Counted from the first letter of the stretch, positions 13,285 through 25,523 are shown. The stretch is DNA of 64,000 bases from Callorhinus ursinus (GCF_003265705.1 NW_020313005.1:20224797-20288796), one strand, 5' to 3'. Notes: generated by a model from the sequence alone, not told the origin. Numbers and translations are program-made.

Positions 13285-13450
13285 GCCAACACCACTTAAT
13301 CACTTGTGTGACCTTGGACACATTTCTTTAGCCTCCCTAAGCCTTGGCTTTCCCACCTGCAGCACAGAGAATGACAGCACCCAGCTCCAAAGCACTCTTC
13401 GAGAACTTAATCTGTGTACGGTGCTCTGCAGGGTGCCTGGCTAGAAGCCC
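13285..13450 (+). repeat. MIR SINE
   Basis: Strong MIR words: 'cacttgtgtgaccttggacacatttctttagcctccc', 'gagaatgacagcacccagctcc', 'gtgctctgcagggtgcctgg' (in pieces). Plus-strand orientation. Confidence 0.75.
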
Positions 13451-14324
13451 GTCCTCATTGTTTGCTTTATAAATTATAAAATTAAGTGAATTCTTTGCAA
13501 CTCTTTAAGGTTACACTCAAAGTCCACCTGCAACTAGAAACTTGTCCCAAATACATCCAAGGCTACCTCTTGGAATCCTTAGTGTGCTTAAATTTCTAGT
13601 CAGAACATAGCAGCAAATAACTCCGGTTTTCTTCGGGCTTGTTGTTTTTGTTTTCCTCTACCCAAAACAGAAGTTTCTTGTGTGTTAGTCTCTGTGTCTC
13701 CTTCAGAACTTTCTTCAGGGCTGGGTGCATAACTGGCACTTAACTACAAGTCAACGGATTCTTGCTGATTTACTGATCGGCAGGCCTGCTGAACTCTAAG
13801 GAAGCCTCCCAGTCTTCCTGTCTCTAAATTAATCAACTCATTTTCTGTGTTCTTTGCCCTACATGAGCCTCATCCCAATTCCTACCGTTCTCCTGATCCA
13901 CCCAGCCCGTTAGCCCAAATTTCAGTTACAGAATTTCCATCTAAGCCCAGCTCCCTGAAGATTTAAAGGGCTATTTACTGAGCATAACTTCATTGTGTCC
14001 ATAATATTCTCACTGATATCCACTCGCTGCCTTTCTTTATAGACTCTCAGCTTAAGATGGAGGGTCACCATAGCACAGCCAGAGACCGTGAAATCCGCTG
14101 TATTACAGACCTATTTCAAGCCAGTCCAAGAATGTACTTGGAAGGAATCCTGTTACAGTGCGGGCTTGTCTAATATGGCCATTACTCTGGATTCTGGATA
14201 GTGTATTAGACTCCCCTTTGATTAGCTAAGGGCAGCAAAGGACATTGTCCGTCTCTTAGGGTTCACAGTCAACCATATTCAAGTAGTATTCCCATAGAAA
14301 CCCTCTCTTTTAATGGTACCTAAA
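13451..14324. other. Intronic sequence, nothing recognised
   Basis: No repeat family, RNA gene or coding frame of interest is seen in this 0.9-kb stretch. Confidence 0.5.
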
Positions 14325-14660
14325 TATTTCCTGAGCTCCTGCAGTAGACAAAACAGACAGGATCTCTCTTCTTGGGAAGTTTACAATCTAGAGAGAGAGC
14401 GGGTCTAAGTAATAATACAACAAACAAGTAAACAAATACACAATCGTAACTCAGGATAAGTACTATGAAAGAAAGAAACAGGTTGAGTGATGGAGCGTAG
14501 CGGGTGTGGTTTGGGGACCGAGGAGGTGGAGATCTTTTAGAAGATATCTCAAGGTTAAGAACCAGCCACAGAAAACGTTCCAGAGAGTGGAACAGCATAT
14601 GCAAAGGACCAGAAATAGAGAAGAGCTTAGCGTGTTCCAGGAACAGCGGAGAAGAGGTCG
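14325..14660 (-). repeat. L2 LINE fragment
   Basis: Reverse L2: 'gacaaaacagacaggatctctcttcttgggaagtttacaatctagag', 'acaaacaagtaaacaaataca', 'gataagtactatgaaag', then 'gaacagcatatgcaaaggacc' and 'gagcttagcgtgttccaggaac' (in pieces). Longer than most copies here. Confidence 0.75.
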
Positions 14661-14811
14661 ACGAAGCACAGCAGGAGTTCAGACGGCCAGGTCGGGCCAG
14701 GTCGGGCAGGCTGAAGTGGGCTTTGTTAGGCCTGCTGACCCCGGTGTTCGCAGCTCCCTTCCGAGGCAGGATGAGGCGCTCAGTCCTTCTTTTATTATCC
14801 CTTTTCCCTAC

Positions 14812-14992
14812 TTTTTTTAAGGTTTTATTTATTTATTTGACAGAGAGACACAGCGAGAGAGGGAACACAAGCAGGGGGGAGTGGGAGAGGGAGAAGCAGG
14901 CCTCCCGCCGAGCAGGGAGCCCGACGCAGGGCTCGATCCCAGGACCTGAGCCGAAGGCAGCCGCTTAAAGACTGAGCCACCCAGGTGCCCGC
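14812..14992 (-). mobile_element. Carnivoran tRNA-Lys SINE
   Basis: TTTAAGGTTTTATTTATTTA start and GAGCCACCCAGGTGCCC end. Flanks 'cctacttttttt' and 'gcctttttactac' may be a worn target duplication. Confidence 0.93.
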
Positions 14993-15099
14993 CTTTTTAC
15001 TACTTTTATCCAAAATTGGTCTAAAAGCAGAAAGGGTGTGCTTATCCAATCCTCTCATGTCACAAAGAAGTAAAATGTTGCATGACATAACCAGGATTT

Positions 15100-15640
15100 T
15101 TAACGCTTGGAATGGGCTAAACTCAACAGGGATGACTCCATCCTTCAGTGGCTTTCGGGACAAAACCCAATCTCTTTAGCTAGGCGTGCGGAGCCCTGCC
15201 CCACTCGAGGCTTCCGCCCTCATCTGGGAGCCTGTTGTTCATCCAATCCTCCACATACCTTCAGGCCTTTTCACGCCCCTTAGTCTTGCAAAGTTTGCTC
15301 TGTCTGCCTGGTTCTCCTTTACCTGGTTAACTGTTACTTGTGTTTTTAGAGGTGACAGAGGTACCAGATCCTCCAGGAATCCTTGTCTGGCCCTCTCCCA
15401 ACACTCTTTCATTTCGAGAGTGTTCGATGGCCCTCCCTGGTTGATTGCACAGCAACCTGCATACAATCCTATCAGAGCACTTGTCCCACCATGTTGGGAA
15501 TTTCCATTTATTTGTGTTTTTCCTACAAGACTGAGCTTGATGCCAAAACTACATCGTGGTTCAGAACTGCATCTGAGAAACAGTACCTAGTAGGGCCCCA
15601 AATATTTAGTACTCAAAGTTTACTGAATGAATGAACAAAT
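15100..15640 (+). repeat. L2 LINE fragment
   Basis: Plus-strand L2 flavour: 'tcaggccttttcacgcccctt', 'gtctgcctggttctcc', 'agagcacttgtcccacc', ending 'acctagtagggccccaaatatttagtactcaaagtttactgaatgaatgaac' in degenerate form. Confidence 0.6.
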
Positions 15641-15884
15641 GAATTAAATAAATACAGCATGGAAACCATCCGACTTCACAGTTGTTTGTGGAGTGCAGAT
15701 GGGTGAAAAGTGGGATTTGAGTCGATCACAGTTCCAAGAGCACAGCTCTTAAGCTTCACTAATGGAAGTACAAAGCACAGACTGTGGGTTGAGAGTGGGG
15801 TCCAATTGTTGAAACCACCCTTTAAATGCAACTTGACTCTCTAGGATAGGGTGATGGAAACAATATCATGTCTGGAATTTCTAG

Positions 15885-16012
15885 ATGAACTAGACTGTGA
15901 GCTCCTAAAGAGGGGGGAAAGCTGTGTCTTATCATCTTTGTATCCCTAGCAAGTAGCATTATACACAGAGTATGGGCTCTGTGTAGGCCCACTGCATATA
16001 TTAAGTGAAGGT
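15885..16012 (+). repeat. L2 LINE 3' end
   Basis: 'gactgtgagctcctaaag', 'tgtgtcttatcatctttgtatccctagc' and 'gtaggcccactgcatatattaag' follow the L2 3' terminus. Confidence 0.65.
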
Positions 16013-16537
16013 GGAGGGAGTTTAGTCCAATGTGACTTAGCAGGACTATAAGAAGCTGCCTTCGAATATTTGCGGCGCCTTCACCTGGACAATTAGATTT
16101 CTAATGTGTGGCTCCAGAGTATGAAATGAAGGCTCTGAGTAGGTGGCTTTACCTTCATGAACACCAACAAAGGAATGGGCTGCATAGCCAAGCAGCATAG
16201 TGCCTCCCTCCCCACTGGACGTGCAAGCAGAGGCTAGGACAACCTGTGGATTCTGTGGAGGAAGTGCCCTCCGGCACATGGGAGGTTAACCAACTGGTCT
16301 CTCTGGTCCCATCCAACAGGCTTTAGGACTCGGGAGACTCTACACTTGAACATGAGAAAGGTATGTGTGCTTCAAATATCCTTTTGGTAGACCACTGTCA
16401 GGGTTTCTCATTAGATACCCACTCAGTGCCCCCTTGGTTTTTCTCCACAGTGTGGATTCTAGAAAACAACAGAAAATCACAGTTGCTTTTTTTTAAAACT
16501 GATTTTTAAAGTTTTTTTTTTAACCAAACACGTATTT
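16013..16537. other. Intronic sequence, nothing recognised
   Basis: No repeat or gene assigned; ends in T-runs leading into the next L1 3'UTR. Confidence 0.5.
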
Positions 16538-16850
16538 TATTTTATTTTTTTATTGAAGTGTAGTTGAACAAAAATTTTTGTATTAGTTTTCGGTGTAAAA
16601 CATACTGCTTCAACATTTGTATATGAAGTGATACATCTAGCTACCATCTGTCACCATATAAAGTTGTTCCAGACCATTAACTGTATTCCCGATGCTATAC
16701 ATTGTATACCCACGTCGTCTTTATTTTATAACTGCAAATCTGTACCTTTTAATCCTTTCCCCTATTTTTGCCCATTTACCAGCTCTTTAAAACAAATTCC
16801 TATAGTCTCTCCAAGTGGTCTCTTTGTTTTATGCATTTTATAGACTTACC
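16538..16850 (-). repeat. L1 LINE 3'UTR (L1MA/MB type)
   Basis: 'ttttattgaagtgtagttg', 'gtattagttttcggtgtaaaac', 'ctagctaccatctgtcacc' and 'ctgtattcccgatgctatac' are the reverse 3'UTR of mammalian-age L1. Confidence 0.8.
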
Positions 16851-17239
16851 TATTACCTCAGAAGCCATAAAAATCCAAAAACTCGAGGCTAAATGTCACT
16901 GTTTACCAGAAAATGCATGCTGAGCTAAAGGGAAACCCTAAAGAACAGTTACACACTCAAGCCCCGTTGAGACTGGTTAGCTCAGCACAGAGAAAACCCA
17001 TGCGTCCATCCTCCTCACAGACCCCTCTCAGACACAGCCCCCTGGTTCTTGTGATGTGCCCTTACCAGTGTACCCCCTCCCCCACCCCCACAGTGCCTGA
17101 CCGCAGGCACCTCTCCTCCGGCAGCCAGAGTGACGGTGGCCTGCACCTTGGTCTCTCCGCCAGCCTGCCAGGCCCTGGGAAGCAGCTGTGCTTTACGTAC
17201 CTTGTCTCGACATGGGACACCTGAGGGACAACACGGCCC

Positions 17240-17430
17240 CAAAATATAAATGCCGGTTTTGGGAGTCAGACCTAAATTTGAGTTCAGACAAACAAGTTGG
17301 GTGGTCCTGATGGAATTCATTCATCTCTCTCTGAGCCCCATTTTTCTCAACTGTGAAATGAGGACAAAAGTAATTAATTATGCCCTAGGATTATAGTGGG
17401 GATTAAATGACATTTTTGGTGAGTTTTATT
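17240..17430 (+). repeat. MIR SINE
   Basis: 'gggagtcagacctaaatttgag', 'ctctctgagccccatttttctcaactgtgaaatgaggac' and 'tagtggggattaaatgac' (in pieces) follow MIR order. Confidence 0.7.
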
Positions 17431-17454
17431 CCTGAAGAGCTCCTTAAACATCTG

Positions 17455-17940
17455 CTTAAAATAATGGACACAAAGACAGAGAAAGACAAATACTGCCTGG
17501 TATCTCATACATGGGATCTAAAAAAGAAGTCTAACTCCTAGAGACAGAGTAAAAAAGCGGTTCCCAGGCGCTAGAAGATGAAGACAATAAGACAGGTTGG
17601 CAAAAGGGTACCATCATTATCATCAGATGAGTAAGTTCTGAAGATCTAATGTATAACATGGTGACTATAATTGATAACACCATATTGTATAATTAAAATT
17701 TGCTGTGGGAGTAGAACTTAAAAATGCTCTTTCACACAAAGAAAAAGAAAAAGAAAAAGAAAGAAAAAAGAAAAAAGGAGGGAGGGAGGAAGGAAGGAAG
17801 AAAGGAAAGGGAGGTGATGGATGTGTTAATTAATTCCATGGGAGAAATCCTTTCGCAGTGGATACATGTATCAAATTATCATATATACTTGAAAATCTTA
17901 AAATTGCATTTGTCAATTATACCTCAATGAAATTGGAAAC
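17455..17940 (+). repeat. L1 LINE 3' fragment with internal purine repeat
   Basis: 'acatgggatctaaaaaagaag', 'gacagagtaaaaaagcggtt', 'taacatggtgactataattg' and 'gtcaattatacctcaatgaaattgg' are L1M 3' sequences in sense. The array at 17738-17810, AAAAAG units followed by GGAA units, interrupts it. Confidence 0.8.
17738..17810. repeat. Purine microsatellite (AAAAAG)n/(GGAA)n
   Basis: A pure A/G tract inside the L1 remnant, starting as aaagaaaaagaaaaag and becoming ggagggaggaaggaagg. Confidence 0.9.
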
Positions 17941-18019
17941 AAATAATGGGCACTAGGGATATTAGGTGAATGCGTAGTTATCATGGTTTAGAAAGTTCCA
18001 TTTCTGTTTTAAAGTATTT

Positions 18020-18410
18020 ATTTAGGAGTTAACCTTACACAATGCATTACGCTTTGCCCTGTAGTAACAAGTACAAATATGGAAAAAAAAGAAGTCTTTT
18101 GTCCAGGAATTCATAATCCAGTACGGAAATAGATAAGTAATACCCAAAGATATCTATAAAGCAAAGCATTCAATTAAATGTAGAATAAAGAATAGAAGGC
18201 CTGTAGAAATTCGGTAGAGGGAATGAACATTTCTGCCCACAATGTTCAGGGAAGACAATGGCAGTGAGCTGTGCTCTGAGTAACAGGATTTTGATCGGCA
18301 GAAGGAACGAATGCAGGCACTCTAAGCAGAAGTGCTTAGACCAAGATAAAAAGACCAAAACATGTAAGACAGGCTAGGGAGAAAAAGTCATGGGAGAGAA
18401 TTAGAGGCTA
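18020..18410 (-). repeat. Probable L2 LINE fragment
   Basis: 'tttgtccaggaattcataatccagtacggaaatag', 'taacaggattttgatcgg' and 'agaaggaacgaatgcaggcac' fit a diverged reverse L2. Tentative. Confidence 0.4.
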
Positions 18411-21249
18411 GCATTCAGATGTGAAAAAGTTTCTATACTTTTAACCTCTCTTGTCTTTTGAAAGTCACTGTTTCTTCCAAGTTCTCCTGGGAGCCAACAT
18501 GGTATGTCTGAGCGTTTCCTTCTACCATATGCATTACTAAAATGATTTTAATTTATCATCTTTAAACGTAAAGGTATATTATTGGTTAGGAAGCTGTTAC
18601 ATTAGTCTGGGTAATGATGGCCTGAACTATGAGTATTGGTGAAGAGACAGGCAAAAAAGAAAAACTCCACACTTTATGGAGACGGACCAGAGGTGGGGGG
18701 TGAAGGAGAAATCAGGGAGACTCATGCCACAGCTTGCTGCCTGGGACCAGGCAAAGGGTGATCCCATGAAATAACTGATGGATGTCAAAAGCAAGACCTC
18801 CTTGGAAGGAAGGGACACAGGAAGGAAGATGAATTTGGTTTCAGACTTGCAGACTCTATGGTACGAGCGTAAATTCGTCACCTCCATGAGACAGTCAACT
18901 CAAGTCACCTACCCTCTGGAGGGTGAGCGGCATGGAAAACTCCCTCGGTTTTATTACACTGTTGTTGGAATGTCTCGGAACTGCTTCAGGTCCAGGGGAA
19001 AGAAATGCTTCTGCCCAAATGCTCAGAGGCCTTCAACCCCTCAGAGCATTAAGGGGCTGGATTTCACTGCATCCGATGGAAATCTCTCTCAGATCATGCG
19101 ATGGTCACAAGGAAGCAAAACATGGATCAAGAGGCTATATGTATGAATGTATATATAACCCACATATTTTTTGCATACTTCCAAATTGCATTGTTTATGC
19201 AGCTGTTCACAAACTCAGCTTCTCTGTTTATTTTTGTCCTTAGAGGAAACAGAGCAGAGGGTTCTGCCTATTAGGCAAAGGGAGATCAAAGAGTCCCCTT
19301 CCCGGCCGGAGAGGGTATCCCACTAAAGCCTTCCATCTGAGCGGAGATCAAAACAAGCCCGCTGCCCTCTAAATGGCTCCTCCACCAGCAAGCTTACAAT
19401 GGCACCTGTTAGAAGCCTCCTTTCACTGCTCACACCAAATGGACAGGCTTTGTGTTTGCCTGCAAATGAAACGTGAAGTAGCAACCAGGCTCTCCAAAGA
19501 AAAGCACTTCCCACCAGGTTTATTAAGACAACATTCCTCTCACAGAGCAGGTAGCCTCGCTGTTGTTTTATGAACCAAGGAGGGACGAGAGCCCAGAAAG
19601 GTCAACCAGCAAAGGAAGAGTATCCAGCCGTTTGTACACGGACTCGGGAAGCAGGCAGATGGCAGACACTTGCCTTCTCTCTTGGGCCAATGGCGGGGGG
19701 GGGGGGAGAAAAATCAATGCCCTCTGTGTTTTCTCTTCCCGTCTCTACGATGTGTCACCCCCTTAATTGGTTCTAATCACCTGAAGCAAGACTATGGAGT
19801 GACATCTCTTCCCAGCACCATTTTGGTTGGCACAGGAGACGGGCCTGCCCTTGTAACCTGTGAATAGAGCATTGTTCACCATGTCAGCCTGCGGCCTCCC
19901 ATGAAGCCCTCTCCAATCAGACTGGGGTTTACATCAGGATGTGCCAATGCCATCAAAACTGCAACACAGCTGACTGGGTGCGTGACTGTGGGCTTCGATG
20001 CTTCTCCTTCTGGGAAATTCCAGGGCGGAATGGACACGAGGCAGACCATCTCTCAGGGAAACTTGGATCAGATCATTATTTAGGATGGGAGCCTCACTCC
20101 TCACCCTAAGCCCTGTTCTGGGGCTGCCCTTACCCCTACTGACCTTGTGCCTTCAGAAAAGCACAAGTTGCCATTTGATCCCAAATCCACTTGTGGGAGA
20201 AGCCATACAGGACTAGCCCTGCAGGAAACGGGGTGGGGACTTTGGTTACTGCTTTCGGGTCTGGGTATCTTCAATTCTCCATCAAGTCTACAGCAAAAGA
20301 CACCAGTCTGTTGTATGACCAACATAAAGTGGACAGTCCTGCGTGGTAGAGGGATACACCTGGCACAATCCCACTGGCCAGTGCAACGGGTGCTGAGTGA
20401 GCCCTGGGGCCAAAGGCAGGGGGGCGAGCAGGGGCAGAGGCTGCCTTCGGGAGGCTGAAGGTGGTGATGCCAACAGGGGCCTCCTGGAGGAACTGGGACT
20501 AACCTCCAGAGACCGATCCGGATTTCACTCAGCCTTTAAATAGGACTCCTTCCAAGAAGGAGTGCAAGGATCCCCCAGTTTCCGTGATAAAAATTACAGT
20601 TGCAGCACTACAGTGCTGTACCCACTTCTAGGCAAGGAGTAGTGGAAAGGAGGAGAGAATTTATAAGTACACGACTGACAGTGATGACCATCCCAAACAG
20701 CTAACTGCTGACTGAGAACCCTTAAGAAGGCTGAGAAAACCAGTGGAGCTCAGAGCTCTAGAAAGCCCCGGACCTGCCCGGGAGGCCGGGTCAACCCAAG
20801 GACTGCGGCACTTTATTGCAAGGACACCATCAGCATTCCACCGCTCGTCTTGCAATGTGCCAGTTTCTCCAAATACTGCGCATGCGCGTAAGCAAATACT
20901 GCGCACCAACTTCTTGAGGTGCCCTGTTGGAGCACCTCCCTGGGCCCGAACCACTTCCCTCCTAGACTGTCTTCTCCTTGGACAGACCTCACGCTCCTCC
21001 TGGTTTCTACTGCTGTTGTCTGTTTGTCTGTTTTGGATCTCCCTCAGTGTCTAGAATGTTCTCTTACCTACTTCAGACATTCAATTAGCAGTTGTTGCCT
21101 GATCTGCTAACTGATTTCTCCAGGAGAGGGTCTACTAGGAACCTGTCACAAGAAGAGTCAACCAACCAGTTAATCTTCGGACCACTGAAGTCGCAGTATT
21201 TACAAACATAGTGAAATGCTTCCTTTAACTTCTGAAACATTAACATTTC
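18411..21249. other. Intronic sequence, largely unassigned (2.8 kb)
   Basis: No SINE or LINE is recognised. Contains a 12-G run at 19695-19706 and an NRF1-type palindrome at 20877-20888. Many short plus-strand frames near 18.8-20.5 kb overlap each other and match nothing known. Confidence 0.5.
20877..20888. promoter_or_regulatory. Isolated NRF1 consensus site
   Basis: TGCGCATGCGCG matches the palindromic NRF1 consensus YGCGCAYGCGCR. It lies in a small CpG-containing patch, between two copies of aaatactgcgca (20871-20882, 20894-20905). Function is inferred only. Confidence 0.35.
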
Positions 21250-21345
21250 ATGAAAGCATTTCATAAATAGCTCATTTTTATCTTTATAAAACCCTGTACA
21301 TAATGAAGGCGCTATTATTCGCCCTTCTTCACAGATAAGGAAATT
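21250..21345 (-). repeat. MIR fragment
   Basis: 'gcgctattattcgcccttcttcacagataaggaaattg' (in pieces) is the reverse MIR core. It is adjacent to another MIR copy. Confidence 0.55.
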
Positions 21346-21433
21346 GCAACATTCCCATCTTAAACAACCTACCTAGTCATGCACTGATTTTCATATCAGT
21401 GCACTTAACTCAATCATTCATTCAAACAGTTGT

Positions 21434-21645
21434 GGAGTGCTTATCAGATCTATACCAGTATGTGACACCTGAGAGTTTACATACATACTTTTTCATTTAA
21501 TCACCATAACAATCCTACGTTTTGTGTATCGTTATGCCTTTTTTTTTTAAAGATGAGGAAACATGCTCAGAGTCTCTAAATAATTTGCCTACATTTACAC
21601 ACTTGATGGGCACGGGCGGAGAATTCAAACCAAGTCTGTTCCTTA
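21434..21645 (-). repeat. MIR SINE
   Basis: 'gtggagtgcttatcag', 'tttaatcaccataacaatcc', 'aaagatgaggaaacatgctcagag' and 'gaattcaaaccaagtctg' (in pieces) are reverse MIR in order. Confidence 0.7.
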
Positions 21646-22399
21646 AAAAGCTGTAGGCTATGATTCATACATAATGATGCTTCTCAACGAAACCTGGAAA
21701 AACAGAGCCAGCACTGAGAGCCAAGCCTCACCACTCCAGGGCACCGATCACCCCGCTTCGTCCCACACGACAATGACTTACATTTGTTCAGACACTTCTA
21801 TGTGAGGGTATGCATGTCTTCGACATATTTGTTTTTACGTTACCCACCTTCCTTATCATAAACCACAATCTTTCTACTTTCCTGTAAGCCAAACAACAGG
21901 CACTCAAGTCTCTGCCATGCTAAAAACGTGGTTTCTTGACTTATCCCCGTCTCTGACAATTTCTCCCTTTCCCACTTTTGCCAAACTTCTCACAAGACTG
22001 TATTGTCCTCGCCTTCTCATTACACAGTCACCCCCAAACTCACCACAATGTTGGTTCTGTCCCAACCATCTGAATGAAAATGGTGTGTCAAGGTCATCGA
22101 CAGCCAAGTGTGGATCATGACTCTGCATTCCTAACCAGCTCCCAGATACCGCTGGTACCACTGGCCCATGGACCACACTCAGGATAGTGCTGCTCTGGAC
22201 GCTTCTCAGTCTTGAGTTAATTGGATCCCTCAGCACTTAACACGCTGATCCCTTATTCCTTTTGAAATTCTCTTCTTGACACTCTTTTCTGATTTTTCTT
22301 TCATCTCTCTGACTGGGGTTTTGCTCAGGCTCCTAGTTCTCTGCTGCTCATTAAATGCTGGTGTTCCCCAGGGCTTCCTCCTCGGCCCATTCCCACCAC
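21646..22399. other. Intronic sequence, nothing recognised
   Basis: No repeat or coding signal is assigned. Confidence 0.45.
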
Positions 22400-23065
22400 T
22401 GCCCTAGTTCACCTTTTGCCTGGATAATGACAAGAGCCTCCTAACTGGTTCTCCTGCCTTCACCCTTGTGCCTGTCAAAGCCATCCAGTAAAATGACTCT
22501 CCCCCCAAACCAGACCCGAGTGTCAATCCCTTGCTTAGACCCATGAAGTGATTCCCCAGGGCCTCCAGAATACCGCCCCCCACCCCCGGCATGGGACCCT
22601 TCCTCGTCAACCTCACCTCTCAGCACCATTTCACATTTTGTTCGTACTGACCTGCATGCAGTTCCCAGACATGTACTATGCTGTCTCAAGCCACATTATC
22701 CTTGGTCCTATTTTCCGTCTTCTCAGAATGCCCCCGGCTTCACCCCCAGGAGTCTCATTCCGCTGGCTAATTCCTATTCATCCTTTAAGATTCAGCTTGG
22801 GCTTTCTTATCCATAAAACCTTCCCCAGCCTTTTCCTGCTGCCTCCTACACAGACTGAGCTAAATCCCTTCCTTTGTGCTCCGCTCCCACAGTGCCTCCA
22901 TGCTTACCTTTTCCAGGGCTCTCCACAGAGCACTTAACTGACTTATAATATGTTTGTATCCCTTTACCACTCAGTAAGCTCTGAGGGGATAATTCATCTT
23001 GTAGCTGCTCCCACAACCTGGCAAGGCGCAGGCATCCAATGAACGTTTTCTGAGCTGACTTAAAT
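22400..23065 (+). repeat. L2 LINE, long 3' fragment
   Basis: Extends through 'gagcctcctaactggttctcc', 'tattcatcctttaagattcagc', 'aaaaccttccccagcc', 'gctctgaggggataattcatc' and 'gcaggcatccaatgaacg', giving about 650 bp of L2 3' region in sense. This explains the 129-residue frame at 22548-22937. Confidence 0.8.
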
Positions 23066-24380
23066 CTCTATTGCTCCTGTGCCAAATGAAGGTGCACAGC
23101 AGATGAGCTGCCATGGAAGGGTCTATGGTTCTAATCAAAGGACCATCTCTGTAGATTCAAGAGAAGCAGCCTCTGACTTCCCGTCGAATTTGTTCTCCTG
23201 TCCCCCCACTTTGCCCCCTCCGCCAGTCTGAAAGTCTTCCCATGAGAACAGGAATCCAGATGGGAAGCTGGCTAGTTCATTCCACTCCTGGAGAGACTAC
23301 AGCGCTGACGCACTGTGTATGACCAGAGCCGTACTGATGGGCTACTCTAGCGGGCAGACAGGAGCTGATCCAGTGGCCACCACGTAGGTACACAGATCAT
23401 CATACAGGGAGCCTGCCATGATGTTCCTTGAGCAGCTACTGGCAAACGTGGTTATGCTGTTTCTCCTTCTGCAAATATCCCTACAGTTGAACTGCAATCC
23501 CCAAACGGTAGCTTAAGTAGGTAAAGTAGTCTGGCATGATTTTCTCTGAGCCAGTCTGTCACTAAGGAACAACACAACTAGCCCAACCGTTCTGAGAACG
23601 AGAAAACTCAGATCTACACAGGCTCCTTCTCACCCAAACCTATCACAGGCACCCCACTCTCTCAAGGTTTTATAAGCCACGTATTCAGAACTGGAATCAA
23701 ACATGGCTTTTGCCAGTAGTGTCCAACTGTGTTCTGAACAAGGTGAACTAACACATTTGCTAGACTCCCATGCAGATTCTGATGAACTCAGCCAACCAAA
23801 TGATCAATGAACCCGAATCAAAATACTCACACGTGAAGCTCTGAAATTCCAACGGGAACAGCAATGATACACTTTTTTTTTTTTAATTCACCTGCTGCAA
23901 CTAGGATTCTAATGCTTTGCAATGAACTGTGAATGGTTAAACTCTCAATTAAATTTATTTCCGCAAACATTTATTGAGCATCTGCTTAGAAGAGGCAAAT
24001 GTGTATGCATGTAATTATATTTTGCATTTTCCTAAGTTTCCTAGTTGATATTGAAGAACCTCCAAGTACGCCACCAATGAACATGATATCTGTGTTCAGA
24101 AGAAAAGTTGCAAAGAAGTGAAACAACCTACTCTCGGAATGTAAGTCACTCTAGGAGCTCATTACAAAATAAAAGTAAACTCAGTAAATAAATGAGACTC
24201 CATTCCTGGTAAAACAAAGCCCTAATTTCGTCAAGAGACATGGATGCTATCCTGACCCCTTAAGACAGTAATGATAAAAAGGGGGGATTTTTGAAGCAAC
24301 AGTGACTCATGAGTCGAAAACACACAACTTACCCTAATGGTTTGCATTGTCCTTCTGCTACACAGGTATTAGGTTGAGTT
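23066..24380. other. Intronic sequence, nothing recognised
   Basis: 1.3 kb without an assigned repeat; only a T-run at 23873-23884 stands out. Confidence 0.5.
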
Positions 24381-24398
24381 TACGTGGGTTTATTTTTA

Positions 24399-24598
24399 TT
24401 TTATTTTATTTTTTAAGATTTTATTTACTTATTTGAGAGAGAGAGGAAGTGCAGGAGGAGGAGCAGAGGGAGAGGGACAAGCAGACTCTACATTAAGCGT
24501 GGAGCCCAACACGGGGCTCGATCCCAGGACCCTGAGATGGTGATCTGAGCCCAAATCAAGAGTCAGTCACTTGACTGACTGAGCCACCCAGGTGTCCC
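24399..24598 (-). mobile_element. Carnivoran tRNA-Lys SINE (first of a double insertion)
   Basis: Minus-strand copy from TTTTAAGATTTTATTTACTTA to GAGCCACCCAGGTGTCCC. Flanked by tacgtgggtttattttta (24381-24398) and tatgtgggcttattttta (24599-24616), a target duplication also shared by the next SINE. Confidence 0.94.
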
Positions 24599-24616
24599 TA
24601 TGTGGGCTTATTTTTA

Positions 24617-24791
24617 AAGATTTTTAATTTTCATTTAGTTGAGAGACAGAGAGAGAGGCAGGGAGAGAGGCAGAGGCAGAGGGAGAAGCAGGCTTCCCGC
24701 TGAGCTGGGAGCCCGATGCGGGGCTCGATCCCAGCACCCTGGGATCATGATCTGAGCTGAGACACTTAACTGACTGAGCCACCCAGGCACT
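24617..24791 (-). mobile_element. Carnivoran tRNA-Lys SINE (second of a double insertion)
   Basis: Minus-strand copy from AAGATTTTTAATTTTCATTTAG to GAGCCACCCAGGCACTCC in degenerate form. Its right flank ccgtgggtttatttttaag (24792-24810) is a third copy of the target site flanking the first SINE. Confidence 0.93.
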
Positions 24792-25039
24792 CCGTGGGTT
24801 TATTTTTAAGACACAACTCGCAAAGAGGCATTTCAGACAGTATTATCATTAATATTCTACTAGTATTTTATACAACTACACTTACAACACTACATAAAGA
24901 CTGGTGATAAAAATAATTGCCCCAAAGGTCACAAGGTCTTCAGCCATCAAAATAATGTTCAATCCTATTTGCTATAACATTCAGGAAAAGGAACTCATTT
25001 TAGAAACCTCTGCCTCTGCCTATTTATCCTGGAGCCTTC

Positions 25040-25260
25040 AGCTTAGAGGCTGCCTTCCCTGGGCCTTCCCTCACTGCTGCCCCAAGTCCTTGTCTGGTTT
25101 AGGTGCCCCTCTGCACACCTACCTACCCCCATCCTGGAATTTGCCATTGGATATTGTACTGATGACTTCATATTTACTCCTCTGAGTCTCCCACAAGCAG
25201 AAACTTTGATGCTCTGTCATCACACCTGGGGGATAAGTGCTTGAGAGTTTTTTATTAATG
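25040..25260 (+). repeat. Probable L2 LINE 3' fragment
   Basis: 'ctgccttccctgggccttccctcactgctgcccc' and 'cccacaagcagaaactttgatg' fit L2 3' sequence in sense, diverged. Confidence 0.45.
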
Positions 25261-25300
25261 AACTCTAGTTGAAACAATAAGGGCTATTTTCTTTGTTTTA

Positions 25301-25523
25301 TTTTTTTAAAGATCTATATTTATTTGGGAGAGACAGAGAGAGAGAGAGTGCGTGCACATGAACAGGGGGAGGGGCAGAGGGAGAGGGAGGAGAGAATCCT
25401 CAAGCAGACTCCCTGCTGAGTGCGGAGCCTGACTCGGGCTTGATCCCAGGACCTTGAGATCACACCTGGAGCCAAAATCAAGAGTCGGCTGCTCAGTCAA
25501 CTAAACCACCCAGGTGCCCCACC
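25301..25523 (-). mobile_element. Carnivoran tRNA-Lys SINE
   Basis: TTTTTTTAAAGATCTATATT start, CCACCCAGGTGCCCC end. Exact 14-bp target copies ttttctttgtttta at 25287-25300 and 25524-25537. Confidence 0.95.

Noticed and set aside
22548..22937. 129-residue plus-strand frame
   Set aside because: It lies within an L2 3' fragment.
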